Origin: Neorhizobium galegae
Lineage (GTDB): Bacteria; Pseudomonadota; Alphaproteobacteria; Rhizobiales; Rhizobiaceae
Length of the DNA: 64,000 nt
Direction of reading: 5' to 3'
Assembly (NCBI RefSeq): GCF_017877055.1
Contig: NZ_JAGIPG010000003.1
Span: 496,001-560,000 of the forward strand
Of this stretch, positions 52,870-62,191 are shown piece after piece. The notes beneath the pieces are model-generated. The model searched no databases, was not told the DNA's origin, and was given only the letters and a program-made list of their open reading frames with translations. The position numbers were made by a program, and so were the translations under genes. Positions within the stretch are counted from its first letter, which is position 1; each line of letters begins with the position of its first letter.

Positions 52870-54618
52870 ATGACGAGTGTTTCCCATTCCGCGGCGACCA
52901 CCTGGTCGGAAGACCAGCCGGTGAAGATGCGTGTGCCCTGGCACCAGCGGCTGCAGCCGGCCAACCTGCTCTGGCTCTTCCTGGCCGGCATTCTGGTCGT
53001 TTTGATCGTCGCGCCGATGTGGACGCTCGTCGTCTCCAGCTTCACCGACGCCAAGACCGGCGGCTGGACGCTTCACAACTATGTCGAAGCCTATGGCAAG
53101 GAACGGCACATCACGGCGCTCACCAATACGCTGAAGATGGGCGCCGTGGTCGTGGTGCTGAAACTGGCCTTCGGCGTGCCGCTCGCCTGGGCCTGCACCC
53201 GCACCGACATGCCTGGGCGCAATTTCGTTCGCTACAGCGTGTTTGGCGCCTTCATCATGCCCCCCTATCTGGCAGGCGTCGGCTGGATCCTGCTCGCCGG
53301 CCCGAATACCGGCTGGATCAATCGCGTCTGGCACAGCCTTTCCGGTTCGACAGAACCGCTGGTCAACATTTTCTCCTTCGGTGGACTTGTGCTGGTCACC
53401 GCGATCGGCGGCTTTTTCCTCGTCTTCGTGCTGGTGAGCTCGGCTTTCGAGATGATCAATTCGGAGATGGAGGACGCGGCCAATATCCTTGGCGCGGGTC
53501 CGTTCAAGACAGCGATGAAGGTCACGTTTCCGCTGGTCATGCCGGCAATCATCGGCTCGGCGCTTCTGTCTTTCCTCGGCGCGATCGCGCTGTACGGCGT
53601 GCCGGCCTTGATCTCGATCCCGGCGCGATATCCGGTGGTGGTGATCCAGCTCACCGAATTTTTCTCGTTCCCGCTTAGAATCCAGGTGGCGGCCGCCTAT
53701 TCGATCCCGCTGCTGCTGATCACTGCCGCGATGCTCGGGCTGCAGAAGCTGATCCTGCGCCGCAAGGGTTATGTCTCGGTCAGCGGCAAGGGCGGCGAGC
53801 GCCGCATCGTCAAGCTCGGTAGATGGCGCTGGGTGCTGTTCGGCTATTGCTTCGTCGTCGTCGCGCTGTCGGTGCTGATGCCTCTGTTCGTGCTGCTTCT
53901 CGCCGCCTTCTCCGACTCCTGGACGACAGGCTTCTCGTTCAGCAACCTGACGCTTTCCAATTTCCACTATGTGCTGTTCGAGCATTCGAGCTCGCAGAAG
54001 GCGCTGGTCGGCAGTATCGGCCTCGGCATTGTTGCGGCCACCGTCGCGATCACGCTGGCGCTGTTCATCGCTTATATCGTGCAGCGCAAGCTGATCCCGT
54101 TCTCGGGCCTGCTCGCATTCCTCGCGGTCTCGCCCTATGTGGTGCCCGGTATCGTGCTTGCCATCGGCTTCTACGCGGCCTACGCGCTGCCACCGATCGC
54201 CCTCTACGGCACCTATACGATCATGGCGCTCGCCTTTATCACTCGCTTCCTGCCGATCGCCTTCACCACCAGCTCGGCCGGTGTGCGCAGCATCCATCCG
54301 GAAATGGAGGAGGCGGTGCGGATCCTCGGCGGCGGCCGCGTGACCGCGCTCAGGCATGTGGTCGGCCCACTGTTGAAGCGCACGCTGGCCGGCGGCTGGC
54401 TGCTGATCTTCGTGCCGGCGGCACAGGAACTCTCGACCGCCATCTTCCTGGTCGGTCCCACCACGCGCGTCGTTTCCGTCGTGCTGCTCGATCTCAGCGA
54501 GGAGGGCGAGCTCGAAAAGCTCGCGGCGTTGGGCTCTCTGTTATTGATTATCATTGTCGCAGTCGTCGCCCTCGGGATGCGCTATCTCGGACGCGACTTC
54601 ATGTTGAGGAGAAGCTAA
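52870..54618 (+). CDS. ABC transporter permease, fused two-domain type
   Basis: The 582-residue protein is two permeases in one chain with about twelve membrane segments. EAA loops occur twice: MEDAANILGAGPFKTAMKVT near residue 200 and MEEAVRILGGGRVTALRHVV near residue 480. This is the FbpB/SfuB arrangement. The start is ATG 52870 (MTSVSHSA); the frame extends 13 codons upstream into the terminator, which is not credible. Its stop overlaps the ATPase start (TAATG). Confidence 0.9.
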   Translation: MTSVSHSAATTWSEDQPVKMRVPWHQRLQPANLLWLFLAGILVVLIVAPMWTLVVSSFTDAKTGGWTLHNYVEAYGKERHITALTNTLKMGAVVVVLKLAFGVPLAWACTRTDMPGRNFVRYSVFGAFIMPPYLAGVGWILLAGPNTGWINRVWHSLSGSTEPLVNIFSFGGLVLVTAIGGFFLVFVLVSSAFEMINSEMEDAANILGAGPFKTAMKVTFPLVMPAIIGSALLSFLGAIALYGVPALISIPARYPVVVIQLTEFFSFPLRIQVAAAYSIPLLLITAAMLGLQKLILRRKGYVSVSGKGGERRIVKLGRWRWVLFGYCFVVVALSVLMPLFVLLLAAFSDSWTTGFSFSNLTLSNFHYVLFEHSSSQKALVGSIGLGIVAATVAITLALFIAYIVQRKLIPFSGLLAFLAVSPYVVPGIVLAIGFYAAYALPPIALYGTYTIMALAFITRFLPIAFTTSSAGVRSIHPEMEEAVRILGGGRVTALRHVVGPLLKRTLAGGWLLIFVPAAQELSTAIFLVGPTTRVVSVVLLDLSEEGELEKLAALGSLLLIIIVAVVALGMRYLGRDFMLRRS

Positions 54619-55688
54619 TGGACGGACTTGTCCTCAGGAAACTCGGCCGCCGCTTCGGTGCCGTCGATGCGGTTCTGGATTTCGACCTGCATATCAGGCC
54701 CGGCGAATTCGTCTCGCTGCTCGGTCCTTCCGGCTGCGGCAAGACGACGACGCTCAGGATGATAGCAGGCTTCATCGACCCGACCTCCGGTTCGATCGAG
54801 CTCGACGGCAAGGTGCTCTCGGCACCATCAGGCTCGGTGCCGCCGGAAAAGCGTGGCATGTCGATGATCTTCCAGTCCTACGCGATCTGGCCGAACATGA
54901 CGGTCTCGCAGAACGTCGCCTTCGGTCTCAACCTGCGCAAATTGCCTTCCGACGAGATCAAGAAACGCGTCGGCGCGGTGCTGGAAACCGTGCGGATGAG
55001 CCATCTCGCCGACCGTTATCCGGCCGAACTTTCCGGAGGCCAGCAGCAGCGCGTGGCGCTCGCCCGTGCCGTCGTCATCCGCCCGGCGGTGCTGCTGCTC
55101 GACGAGCCGCTCTCGAATCTCGACGCAAACCTGCGCGAAGAAATGCGTTTCGAGATCAAGCGCATGCATGACGAATTCAAGATCACGTCGGTCTATGTCA
55201 CCCACGACCAGGGGGAGGCGATGGTGACTTCGGACCGTATCGCCGTGATGAACAACGGCCGCCTTGAGCAGATCGACAGCCCTTACGCGCTCTACAGCCG
55301 GCCGAAGACCCGGTTCGTGGCGAGCTTCATCGGCCGTACGAATTTCCTCTCCGGCAATTGCGGTAACCACATGATCGACTTTGCCGGCTTCAGCGTGCCG
55401 CTGGCAATGATCGGTGAGGAAGTGACCAGCTCCGGACCGGTCACCGTCTCGATCCGGCCGCAGGCGATGAAGCTTTCGGCGACGGAGGCTCCCAAGGACA
55501 AGGCCATCAACCTGGAGGGTTTGGTTCGGCAGTCCGCATTCCTCGGCGAGACCTGGGACTACGTCTTCCAGCCGAAGGACAGCGGGCTGCAGTTCCGCGT
55601 CGCAGCGCCGCCGGCCGATGTCTTCCAGGTCGGCGCTCCGGCCTGGCTGCAGATCGATCCGACCCAGATCGTCCCGATCGCGGATTGA
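54618..55688 (+). CDS. ABC transporter ATP-binding protein (PotA/FbpC type)
   Basis: The 356-residue protein has Walker A GPSGCGKTT near residue 36, Q-loop IFQSYAIWPNMTVSQN, signature [15 protein letters not shown] near residue 138, Walker B VLLLDEPLSNLD near residue 158 and a C-terminal TOBE_2 domain. It is translationally coupled to the permease and completes the importer. It is the last gene of the UGSC operon; a convergent nitroreductase gene follows 15 bases later. Confidence 0.92.
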   Translation: MDGLVLRKLGRRFGAVDAVLDFDLHIRPGEFVSLLGPSGCGKTTTLRMIAGFIDPTSGSIELDGKVLSAPSGSVPPEKRGMSMIFQSYAIWPNMTVSQNVAFGLNLRKLPSDEIKKRVGAVLETVRMSHLADRYPAELSGGQQQRVALARAVVIRPAVLLLDEPLSNLDANLREEMRFEIKRMHDEFKITSVYVTHDQGEAMVTSDRIAVMNNGRLEQIDSPYALYSRPKTRFVASFIGRTNFLSGNCGNHMIDFAGFSVPLAMIGEEVTSSGPVTVSIRPQAMKLSATEAPKDKAINLEGLVRQSAFLGETWDYVFQPKDSGLQFRVAAPPADVFQVGAPAWLQIDPTQIVPIAD

Positions 55689-55703
55689 GGCCTGCCTCGC
55701 CCG

Positions 55704-56558
55704 CTATTTCACTTTGAAACCCATGCGTCGCACCACATCGAGCAGCACGTGCCGGCCTTTCAGGGCCGGTGCGTCGGCAATGCGGCTGGCGACGACGCTG
55801 GTCCAGCCGCGCACTGCCATGCCCTGCCCGATCTGAAAGGACCTCATCGTGGCATCGTAGGTGGCGAGATCCGCTTCCGGTGGCGCTGCCTGATATTGCT
55901 CGCGATGAAGCACGACGGATTTCGGCAGGCGCGGCTTGACCTCAGTCGCGACTGCCGGGTCGGGATAACCGACGGTCATCCCGAACACCGCGAAGGCTTC
56001 CGGCGGCAGGCCGAGGATTTCGCCAACATCGGCCGGATGGTTACGGATGCCGCCGATATAGCAGGAGCCGAGGCCGAGCGATTCCAGTGCTACCAGCGCA
56101 TTCTGGGCGGCCAGCGACGCATCGATCGTCGCCAGCAGGAAACTTTCCAGGTAATCGAGACCTTCACCGGTCTTGCCGTGCTCGGCAGAAATTTTCCTCA
56201 GCCGCGAGAGGTCGGCGATCCAGACGAGAAACAACGGTGCCGAGATGATCTGCGGATTGGGGGAGGCGAATTCGGCGAGCTTTGCCCGTCGCTCCGCATC
56301 CTCCACCGCGATCACGCTCCAGGCCTGCAGGCTGGAAGATGTCGGAGCGGACTGGGCCGCCGCGACGATCAATTGCAGCACGTTTTCAGGCACTGGTTTC
56401 GGCAGGTAGGTGCGGACGGAGCGGTGTGAAAGGATGGCGTCGAGCGCAGCATTCCATTCCGGCGTCGCGGCCGGCTGATCCGAACCGTAGCGCTGGCGCA
56501 CAAGATCGGCTGGGGTCGGAGAGTTCTCTAGGGCTGAAGCAAAGCGAGAGACGGACAT
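55704..56558 (-). CDS. NADPH-dependent nitroreductase-family oxidoreductase
   Basis: The 284-residue FMN protein has HRSVRTYLPKPVPENVLQLI near residue 43, QSAPTSSSLQAWSVIAVED near residue 68 and LGSCYIGGIRNHPADVGEIL near residue 162, all typical of the NfsA/Frp branch. It reduces nitroaromatics, quinones or flavins with NADPH; the natural substrate is open. The start is ATG 56558, with AAAGGAG eight bases upstream; the eleven upstream codons in frame are not used. A flavin-reductase role for the nearby LLM monooxygenase is possible but unproven. Confidence 0.85.
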   Translation of the reverse strand: MSVSRFASALENSPTPADLVRQRYGSDQPAATPEWNAALDAILSHRSVRTYLPKPVPENVLQLIVAAAQSAPTSSSLQAWSVIAVEDAERRAKLAEFASPNPQIISAPLFLVWIADLSRLRKISAEHGKTGEGLDYLESFLLATIDASLAAQNALVALESLGLGSCYIGGIRNHPADVGEILGLPPEAFAVFGMTVGYPDPAVATEVKPRLPKSVVLHREQYQAAPPEADLATYDATMRSFQIGQGMAVRGWTSVVASRIADAPALKGRHVLLDVVRRMGFKVK

Positions 56559-56743
56559 CGAAGAACTCCTTTGAATAGGAAAAGGGACCAAGCCGGCATG
56601 CAGGGAATGCTGGCCAACAGTTTCCGCGTATAGGCATGGCTTGGAGCGGCGAGGATATTGCGGGTTTTACCGCTCTCGACGACCGGCCGCGTTCGAGACA
56701 GCCGCGCATTCAAGACGGTCGGATCCGAACGCCCCGTGTGATG

Positions 56744-57061
56744 CTATTGTAAATTGCGCACCCACCATAATGAGACTTGGTGTCGCCCTTTTCCATAATC
56801 GAAATAATCCACCGGCAGACGAGCCGCGAGCTTAGCATCCGACATTGCCTTTCTTTCGGCCATGCATGCGTTATCAAGCATTGAAGCGACTTTTTCCGCA
56901 TCTTTGTTGGAAACGAGATACGATTTAGTGGACCGCTCCAAGCACTTGCCCAATGCGCTCCCGGCTGACCCGACACGGCGGATCTCTGGCGTGTCATAGG
57001 GTGAAGTAGCGCACGACGCTAGAGCCGTTACAAAGCTCAGAATAATGACCGTATATCGCAA
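56744..57061 (-). CDS. Small hypothetical lipoprotein
   Basis: This 105-residue protein begins MRYTVIILSFVTALASCATS, a short lipoprotein signal with lipobox ALASC, so Cys17 would be lipidated. The rest is hydrophilic with two further cysteines (GKCLER, DNACMAER) that could form a disulfide. I do not recognise a family. The start is TTG 57061, with GCGGAA about eight bases before it. The region has lower GC and weaker codon bias than its surroundings, which may mean recent acquisition. Confidence 0.55.
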   Translation of the reverse strand: MRYTVIILSFVTALASCATSPYDTPEIRRVGSAGSALGKCLERSTKSYLVSNKDAEKVASMLDNACMAERKAMSDAKLAARLPVDYFDYGKGRHQVSLWWVRNLQ

Positions 57062-57390
57062 TGTTATTTCCGCTTAGATTGAAGTTGAGTCTCAGCGTTG
57101 CCATCGCTACCACTGAAGCCTATGTTTCAACACATAAATCGTTTGGCTGATCTTCGCCATCTACGAAACCCCTCACAACACGGTGCAATAAGCTCCCCAC
57201 GCACCGCCGATATCGTGGAAGACTAGTATCAAAGTCCCTGTCAACTGGAAGGCTGGCGGAGGATGATTTTGGGCGCAAGCGGGAAACGCTCTTCGCCACT
57301 ACCAAGGCATTGCGGAATTTTGTTCCAGCCGCTGGCGATTTCATTTGATGCCGGCTAAGGCATTGAGAAAAGACGGATTTGGAGAGTACC
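57062..57390. other. Intergenic stretch without a recognised gene
   Basis: These 329 bases have lower GC than the flanking genes. I see no convincing reading frame, RNA or repeat in them; short open frames here lack ribosome sites and family character. The region carries the promoter of the small lipoprotein on one side and of the M24 peptidase on the other. Confidence 0.5.
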
Positions 57391-58623
57391 ATGAGCGATA
57401 TCGACCGCCGCTATGCGGAGCGCCTGATGGGGCAAGCCCGCCTCGACGCGCTGGTGATCTTCCAGCCTGAAGCCTTTCGGTACGCGATCGGCGCGGCGGC
57501 CGGCGTCGCGACCATGTGGGGCAGGGCGGGTGCGGCGATCGCGCTCGTACCGGCCGATGCCTCGGCGGGGCTTGCCGCAGTCGCCAGTGACCACGCCGCC
57601 GGATCAATCCGCAAGGCCGTGCCGGATGTCGATCTGCGCACCCATCGCGTCTGGATCGACATGCTCGATCTTACGGGGGCCGGGAACGTCGATCAGATCA
57701 ACGAGGCCTATCGCCAGCTCGGCTCGGCCGGTCCGCGGCCGGAAACGTTCGATCGATCCGCCTGTTTTGGCCTGCTCGGTGATCTGCTGAAGGAGCGCGG
57801 CCTCGAGCGGTCAAAGATCGGCGCCGACCTCGAATTCATGCCGGCCGCCGATTTCGAGGCGTTGAAACTGGCTTTGCCGACTGTGAGCTGGGCTGACGGC
57901 TCGGAAGTGCTGCGGCGTCTGCGGGCCGTTAAAACGCCGGGCGAGATCGAACGCCTGCGCCGCGCAGCGAGAGCGGCAGAAGCCGGGCTCGTGCGGATGG
58001 TGGCGGTGGTGAAGCCCGGCGCATCGCTCGCCGAGCTCTCTTCCGCATGGAAGGCCGGCGCCCAGGCGGATGCGGCGGAAGGCGGCTTCGGCCTCAGCAG
58101 CCACTGGGATTTCATCTCGGTCGGCACCGACCTCTCCGACATGGCCGCGGTGGTGACACCAGGCGCACTGATCAAGGCGGATGTCGGGGCGCTGGTCGAT
58201 GGCTATTCCTCCGACGGCGCGCGCACTTTTACCCATGGCCCAGCATCGCCGTTGGCGCGCGAAATCTTCAAGGCGCTGGAGAGTGCCTTCGCCGCCGGCC
58301 TCGATGAGCTTCGCCCGGGCAATACGTTCGGCGCCGTGCATGCAGTCATGCTGGCCTCGATGCGCAGGGATGGCTTTGCGGAATATTATCGCGGCCATTT
58401 CGGCCATTCCGTCGGCGGCAGCGTCGGTATCGAGGAATGGCCGTTCTTTTCCGCCGGCAATCCGGAAATCATCCAACCGAACATGGTGGTGGCGCTGGAG
58501 ACGCCGTTCTATGGCCAAGGTATCGGCGCGCTGATGATCGAGGATCAGTTCCTGATCACCGAAACGGGGGCTGAATGCATGAATTCGCTGCCGCGGACAT
58601 TGCGCGATCTTTCGGCAGAATAG
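57391..58623 (+). CDS. M24 family metallopeptidase (Xaa-Pro aminopeptidase-like)
   Basis: The 410-residue protein has a creatinase-like N-terminal domain and a pita-bread catalytic domain. The five metal ligands are intact: Asp near 264 (KADVGALVDG), Asp near 275 (SSDGAR), His near 338 (GHFGHSVG), Glu near 369 (VALETPFYG) and Glu near 383 (MIEDQFLIT). It probably removes N-terminal residues next to proline, or acts on a small creatine-like substrate. The start is ATG 57391, preceded by GGAGAG. The Rrf2 gene follows in the same direction after 110 bases. Confidence 0.87.
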   Translation: MSDIDRRYAERLMGQARLDALVIFQPEAFRYAIGAAAGVATMWGRAGAAIALVPADASAGLAAVASDHAAGSIRKAVPDVDLRTHRVWIDMLDLTGAGNVDQINEAYRQLGSAGPRPETFDRSACFGLLGDLLKERGLERSKIGADLEFMPAADFEALKLALPTVSWADGSEVLRRLRAVKTPGEIERLRRAARAAEAGLVRMVAVVKPGASLAELSSAWKAGAQADAAEGGFGLSSHWDFISVGTDLSDMAAVVTPGALIKADVGALVDGYSSDGARTFTHGPASPLAREIFKALESAFAAGLDELRPGNTFGAVHAVMLASMRRDGFAEYYRGHFGHSVGGSVGIEEWPFFSAGNPEIIQPNMVVALETPFYGQGIGALMIEDQFLITETGAECMNSLPRTLRDLSAE

Positions 58624-58733
58624 GACAAGAGAAGGAAAGCGGCGTTGAACCTTTGTCGCCGGTCCTGTATCGGTGTCATACCTCCGGCGGTCTCGCCGGG
58701 AAGGATACCAGTCAGGCGGAATTTCGATCCTCA

Positions 58734-59186
58734 ATGCTTACGAAAAAGGGAAAATACGGGCTCAAGGCGCTTGTCCATCTTGCCCAGCTTGAACCCGGCA
58801 AAACCGCCTTCGTCAGCGACATCGCCCAACAGAACAATATTTCCAAGAAATTCCTCGATGCAATCCTGCTCGAACTGCGCAAGGGCGGCATGCTGCGCTC
58901 CAAAAAGGGACCCGGCGGTGGTTATGCACTTTCCAAGCCCGCGTCGCAGATTTATGTCGGCCAGGCGGTCCGCATCCTCGACGGTCCGCTCGCCCCGATC
59001 CGCTGCGCCAGCAAGACGGCGTTCGAGCCTTGCGACGATTGCGATCACCCGGAAGATTGTCAGATCCGCCACTCGATGACGGAGGTGCGCGACGCGATCG
59101 CATCGGTGCTCGACAACATGACGCTGGAGCAGATGGTCGCCAAGCGCTCGAGCGGCCTTGACGACGCCCAGGTCAGCAGCAAGTAG
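58734..59186 (+). CDS. Rrf2 family regulator with cysteine cluster
   Basis: The 150-residue winged helix protein opens MLTKKGKYGLKALVHLAQLE and has the recognition region NNISKKFLDAILLELRKGGM. CASKTAFEPCDDCDHPEDC near residues 87-105 gives four cysteines in a layout like the Fe-S ligands of IscR and RsrR-type proteins, so it may sense redox or iron-sulfur status. Its place beside an SfnB/LLM pair suggests control of organosulfur use, as CymR/Rrf2 proteins do in other bacteria. This link is inference. The start is ATG 58734. Confidence 0.85.
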   Translation: MLTKKGKYGLKALVHLAQLEPGKTAFVSDIAQQNNISKKFLDAILLELRKGGMLRSKKGPGGGYALSKPASQIYVGQAVRILDGPLAPIRCASKTAFEPCDDCDHPEDCQIRHSMTEVRDAIASVLDNMTLEQMVAKRSSGLDDAQVSSK

Positions 59187-59207
59187 ATCGCAAGCCGCAG
59201 CGGACTT

Positions 59208-60425
59208 CTAGAACTGTCCGTTCGGCCGCGGCACATTGCCGTTCAGGTGAAAATCGCCGATCGCGTGATGTTTCCAGCGCACCGGATCGTGCACCGTATG
59301 GGTTCGGGCATTGCGCCAGTGCCGGTCGAGGTTGAGGTCCTCCTTGGTCGCAGAAGTTCCGGCAAGTTCGAACAGGCCGTTGGTCGCGTCAAGCGCGGCC
59401 TCCGTGGTCAGGATCTTTGCGGCAGCGACGATGAGCGATGCCTCGATCGCCGTCTCGGATGACGGGTTGATCTGGGCGACATCGACCTTGCGACCGGCGC
59501 GCTCAAGAACCGCACTTGCCGCCTCCAGCTTCACCGCGATCGAACCAGTCCGCGCGATGGTCAGAGGGTCGGCGCTCGCGACCTCCACGCCGACATTGCG
59601 GATACCCCGGGATTTGCTGCGCACGAAGCCGATCATGTCGGCAAAGGCGGCGCGTGCGATCCCAAGATCGACCGCAGCGTGCAGCAGCTGGCCGAGCGAG
59701 CCGAGAGGCGCGTGCCGCTCGAAACTCCGGTAATAGCTGATGACCGAATCCGGCGAAACGTAGACATTGTCGATCACCACGGTACCGCTTGCGGTGGTTC
59801 GTTGACCGAACCCATCCCAGTCGTCGATGATCGATAATCCTTCCGCATCGCGCGGCACGATCGCCATCACTGCTCTTCCCTGGGGGTCGAGACCGAAGAC
59901 AGCCACCCAATCGGCAAACAACGCGCCGGTCGAATAATATTTGCGGCCGGTGATGCGATAGCCGAGCCCATCGGCTACCAGCCGGGTTTCGATGTCGCCG
60001 GCCGCCTTCGTTCCCGATTCCGCCAGGGCATTGCCGAAATGCTCCCCGGCCAGCGCCCGTGCAAAGAAGTATTTCTTCTGCTCCTCACTGCCGGAAAGGC
60101 GCAGGGCTTCAAGAATGGAATAATGGTTCTGCGGGATCTGTCCAACCGATGCATCGGCCTCGGACAGAATGGCGATCACCTCCGCCAGGAAGGCGTTGGA
60201 AATGTCGGCGCCGCCATATTCGGCGGGCACGGTGATCCCCAGCAGCCCCGATTGGGCTACCAGTTCCATCTCGTCGTGCGGAAGAAGCCGCTCCCGGTCG
60301 CGAAGGCTCGAACCTTCGGCGATACGCGCCGAAAGACCCGTCGCCACCTCGATCGCCTGGTCCTCTGTCGCGAGGTATGGAGCCACCGCCCTGATCTTTT
60401 CTGCCAAATGGAAAACCCTGCTCAT
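59208..60425 (-). CDS. SfnB-type acyl-CoA dehydrogenase-like monooxygenase
   Basis: The protein has 405 residues of the acyl-CoA dehydrogenase fold: LLGITVPAEYGGADISNAFL near residue 61, GNALAESGTKAAGDIETRL near residue 130 and WDGFGQRTTASGTVVIDNVY near residue 204. SVGQIPQNHYSILEALRLSG is characteristic of the SfnB/DszC group, flavin-dependent oxygenases used to obtain sulfur from sulfones and related compounds. GGGAGG precedes the ATG. It is divergent from the LLM oxidoreductase, with which it probably shares regulation; the 271-base promoter region between them holds no gene. Confidence 0.85.
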   Translation of the reverse strand: MSRVFHLAEKIRAVAPYLATEDQAIEVATGLSARIAEGSSLRDRERLLPHDEMELVAQSGLLGITVPAEYGGADISNAFLAEVIAILSEADASVGQIPQNHYSILEALRLSGSEEQKKYFFARALAGEHFGNALAESGTKAAGDIETRLVADGLGYRITGRKYYSTGALFADWVAVFGLDPQGRAVMAIVPRDAEGLSIIDDWDGFGQRTTASGTVVIDNVYVSPDSVISYYRSFERHAPLGSLGQLLHAAVDLGIARAAFADMIGFVRSKSRGIRNVGVEVASADPLTIARTGSIAVKLEAASAVLERAGRKVDVAQINPSSETAIEASLIVAAAKILTTEAALDATNGLFELAGTSATKEDLNLDRHWRNARTHTVHDPVRWKHHAIGDFHLNGNVPRPNGQF

Positions 60426-60696
60426 GTACCGCCTCCCGGATCAAGTCTGTCATTGAGCCACGCCACGAAGGCCGGGAGAAGGAATAAAGCTTCAATTGCA
60501 CGCGTCGAACGAAGTGAATTTTCTCTTTTCAGCGGCCACATCGAGAGATTCGCCGATTGTCACGCCAAGTTGAGCGGAAGAAGAGAGAATTTCTCCGGCG
60601 CGATGCAATCGGCGCAACAACTTTCCTTAGCGCACCGGACAGGAGTGCCTAGTTTATGGGACCTAGACCGTTTCTCCTCTCAACAGAGCAACTCCC

Positions 60697-62016
60697 ATGG
60701 CAAGATCGCTACACCTTACCGCCTTCATGCGTCCCGTCAGCCTGCATACCGGAGCCTGGCGTTATCCCGGAGCCTATCCGGACGCCAATTTCAATTTCGG
60801 GCATATCAAGTCCTTTATCCAGAAGCTGGAGGCCGCCAAGTTCGATGCTTTTTTCATGGCCGATCACCTGGCTGTGCTGAACATGCCGGTCGAAGCGCTG
60901 AAGCGCAGTCATACGGTAACGTCGTTCGAGCCGTTCACGCTGCTGTCGGCGCTTGCCGCGGTCACCGAGAAGATCGGTCTTGCGGCGACCGCCTCGACCA
61001 CTTTCGACGAGCCCTATCACGTCGCTCGCCGGTTTGCCTCGCTCGACCATATCAGCAACGGCCGCGCCGCCTGGAACATCGTCACGACCTCCAATCCGGA
61101 TTCCGCCCGCAATTTCGGTCTCGACGAGCATGTCGAGCACGGCGAGCGCTACAAGCGGGCGCGTGAGTTCTATGACGTCGTGACCGGGCTGTGGGACAGT
61201 TTCGCCGACGACGCCTTTATCAGGGACCAGCAAAGCGGCATTTTCTTCGATCCGGAAAAGATGCATGTGCTCGATCATAGAGGCGAAGAACTCAGCGTAC
61301 GCGGGCCACTCAACATTGCCCGTCCGGTACAGGGCTGGCCGGTGATCGTGCAGGCGGGGCAGTCGGAACCGGGACGCCAGCTTGCCGCCGAGACCGCCGA
61401 ACTGGTCTTCTGCTCGCCACGCGATCTCGCAGCTTCCAAGGTGCTCTATGGGGATATCAAGGGCCGCATGGTCGCCGCCGGGCGAAATCCCGACCATTTG
61501 AAGATCCTACCGGCCGCCTTCATCGTCGTCGGCGATACGGCGGAGGAAGCGAAGGCCAAGCGTGCGGTGCTCGACAGCCTGGTGCATTACGACAGCGCTA
61601 TCGCCTCGCTGTCGATTGCGCTCGGCCACGACGCGTCGGCGTTCGATCCGGACGGTCCGCTGCCGGACATTCCGGAGACCAATGCCAGCAAGTCCGGCCG
61701 CGCCCAGGTCCTCAAGCTCGCCGAGCAGGAAAAACTGACGGTGCGCCAGCTTGCCCAGCGTTATGGCGGTTATTCGGGCCTCGCCTTCGTCGGCACGCCG
61801 GCAACCATCGCCGACGAGATGCAGAGCTGGCTTTCGGAAGAGGCAAGCGACGGCTTTACGGTCGTCTTCCCCTATCTGCCGCAGGGTCTGGACGACGTCA
61901 CGCAACGGGTCATTCCGGAACTCCAGCGCCGCGGCATCTTCCGCCACGACTATGAGGGAACGACGCTTCGGGAGCATCTCGGCCTGCCGCGGCCTGCCAA
62001 CCGCTTCTTTGCCTGA
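60697..62016 (+). CDS. LLM class flavin-dependent monooxygenase (NtaA/DszA/SnaA type)
   Basis: The 439-residue bacterial-luciferase-like protein shows GAWRYPGAYPDANFNFGHIK near residue 20, AATASTTFDEPYHVARRFAS near residue 93, SNGRAAWNIVTTSNPDSARN near residue 117 and VIVQAGQSEPGRQLAAETAE near residue 213. These place it with NtaA, SnaA and DszA, two-component monooxygenases needing reduced FMN from a partner reductase. With the divergent SfnB gene it likely serves organosulfur or aminopolycarboxylate use. The ribosome site before ATG 60697 is weak. No dedicated flavin reductase is adjacent. Confidence 0.87.
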   Translation: MARSLHLTAFMRPVSLHTGAWRYPGAYPDANFNFGHIKSFIQKLEAAKFDAFFMADHLAVLNMPVEALKRSHTVTSFEPFTLLSALAAVTEKIGLAATASTTFDEPYHVARRFASLDHISNGRAAWNIVTTSNPDSARNFGLDEHVEHGERYKRAREFYDVVTGLWDSFADDAFIRDQQSGIFFDPEKMHVLDHRGEELSVRGPLNIARPVQGWPVIVQAGQSEPGRQLAAETAELVFCSPRDLAASKVLYGDIKGRMVAAGRNPDHLKILPAAFIVVGDTAEEAKAKRAVLDSLVHYDSAIASLSIALGHDASAFDPDGPLPDIPETNASKSGRAQVLKLAEQEKLTVRQLAQRYGGYSGLAFVGTPATIADEMQSWLSEEASDGFTVVFPYLPQGLDDVTQRVIPELQRRGIFRHDYEGTTLREHLGLPRPANRFFA

Positions 62017-62191
62017 GGGAATGCAACCGCAAGCTGGCAGAGATCTCTATTTCGCCGATTGCCACATTTTGGACATAACAATTTCAAATGTGTCAACGAA
62101 TTAGTATAGAGTTTTGATAGACTACATTGACCGGAAGGGGGTTTGGCCTGAAAGTTGGGAGGTATGACGTTCAACCAACTGGAGGCTGACG

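Noticed and set aside
52720-54357. 545-codon open frame on the minus strand opposite the fused permease
   Set aside because: The charged, His- and Arg-rich sequence is the antisense of membrane helices and contains no domain.
51723-55688. Firm assignment of this importer to ferric iron
   Set aside because: The fold is shared with polyamine, phosphonate and thiamine importers, the iron-binding tyrosines are not clear, and the operon context is metabolic.
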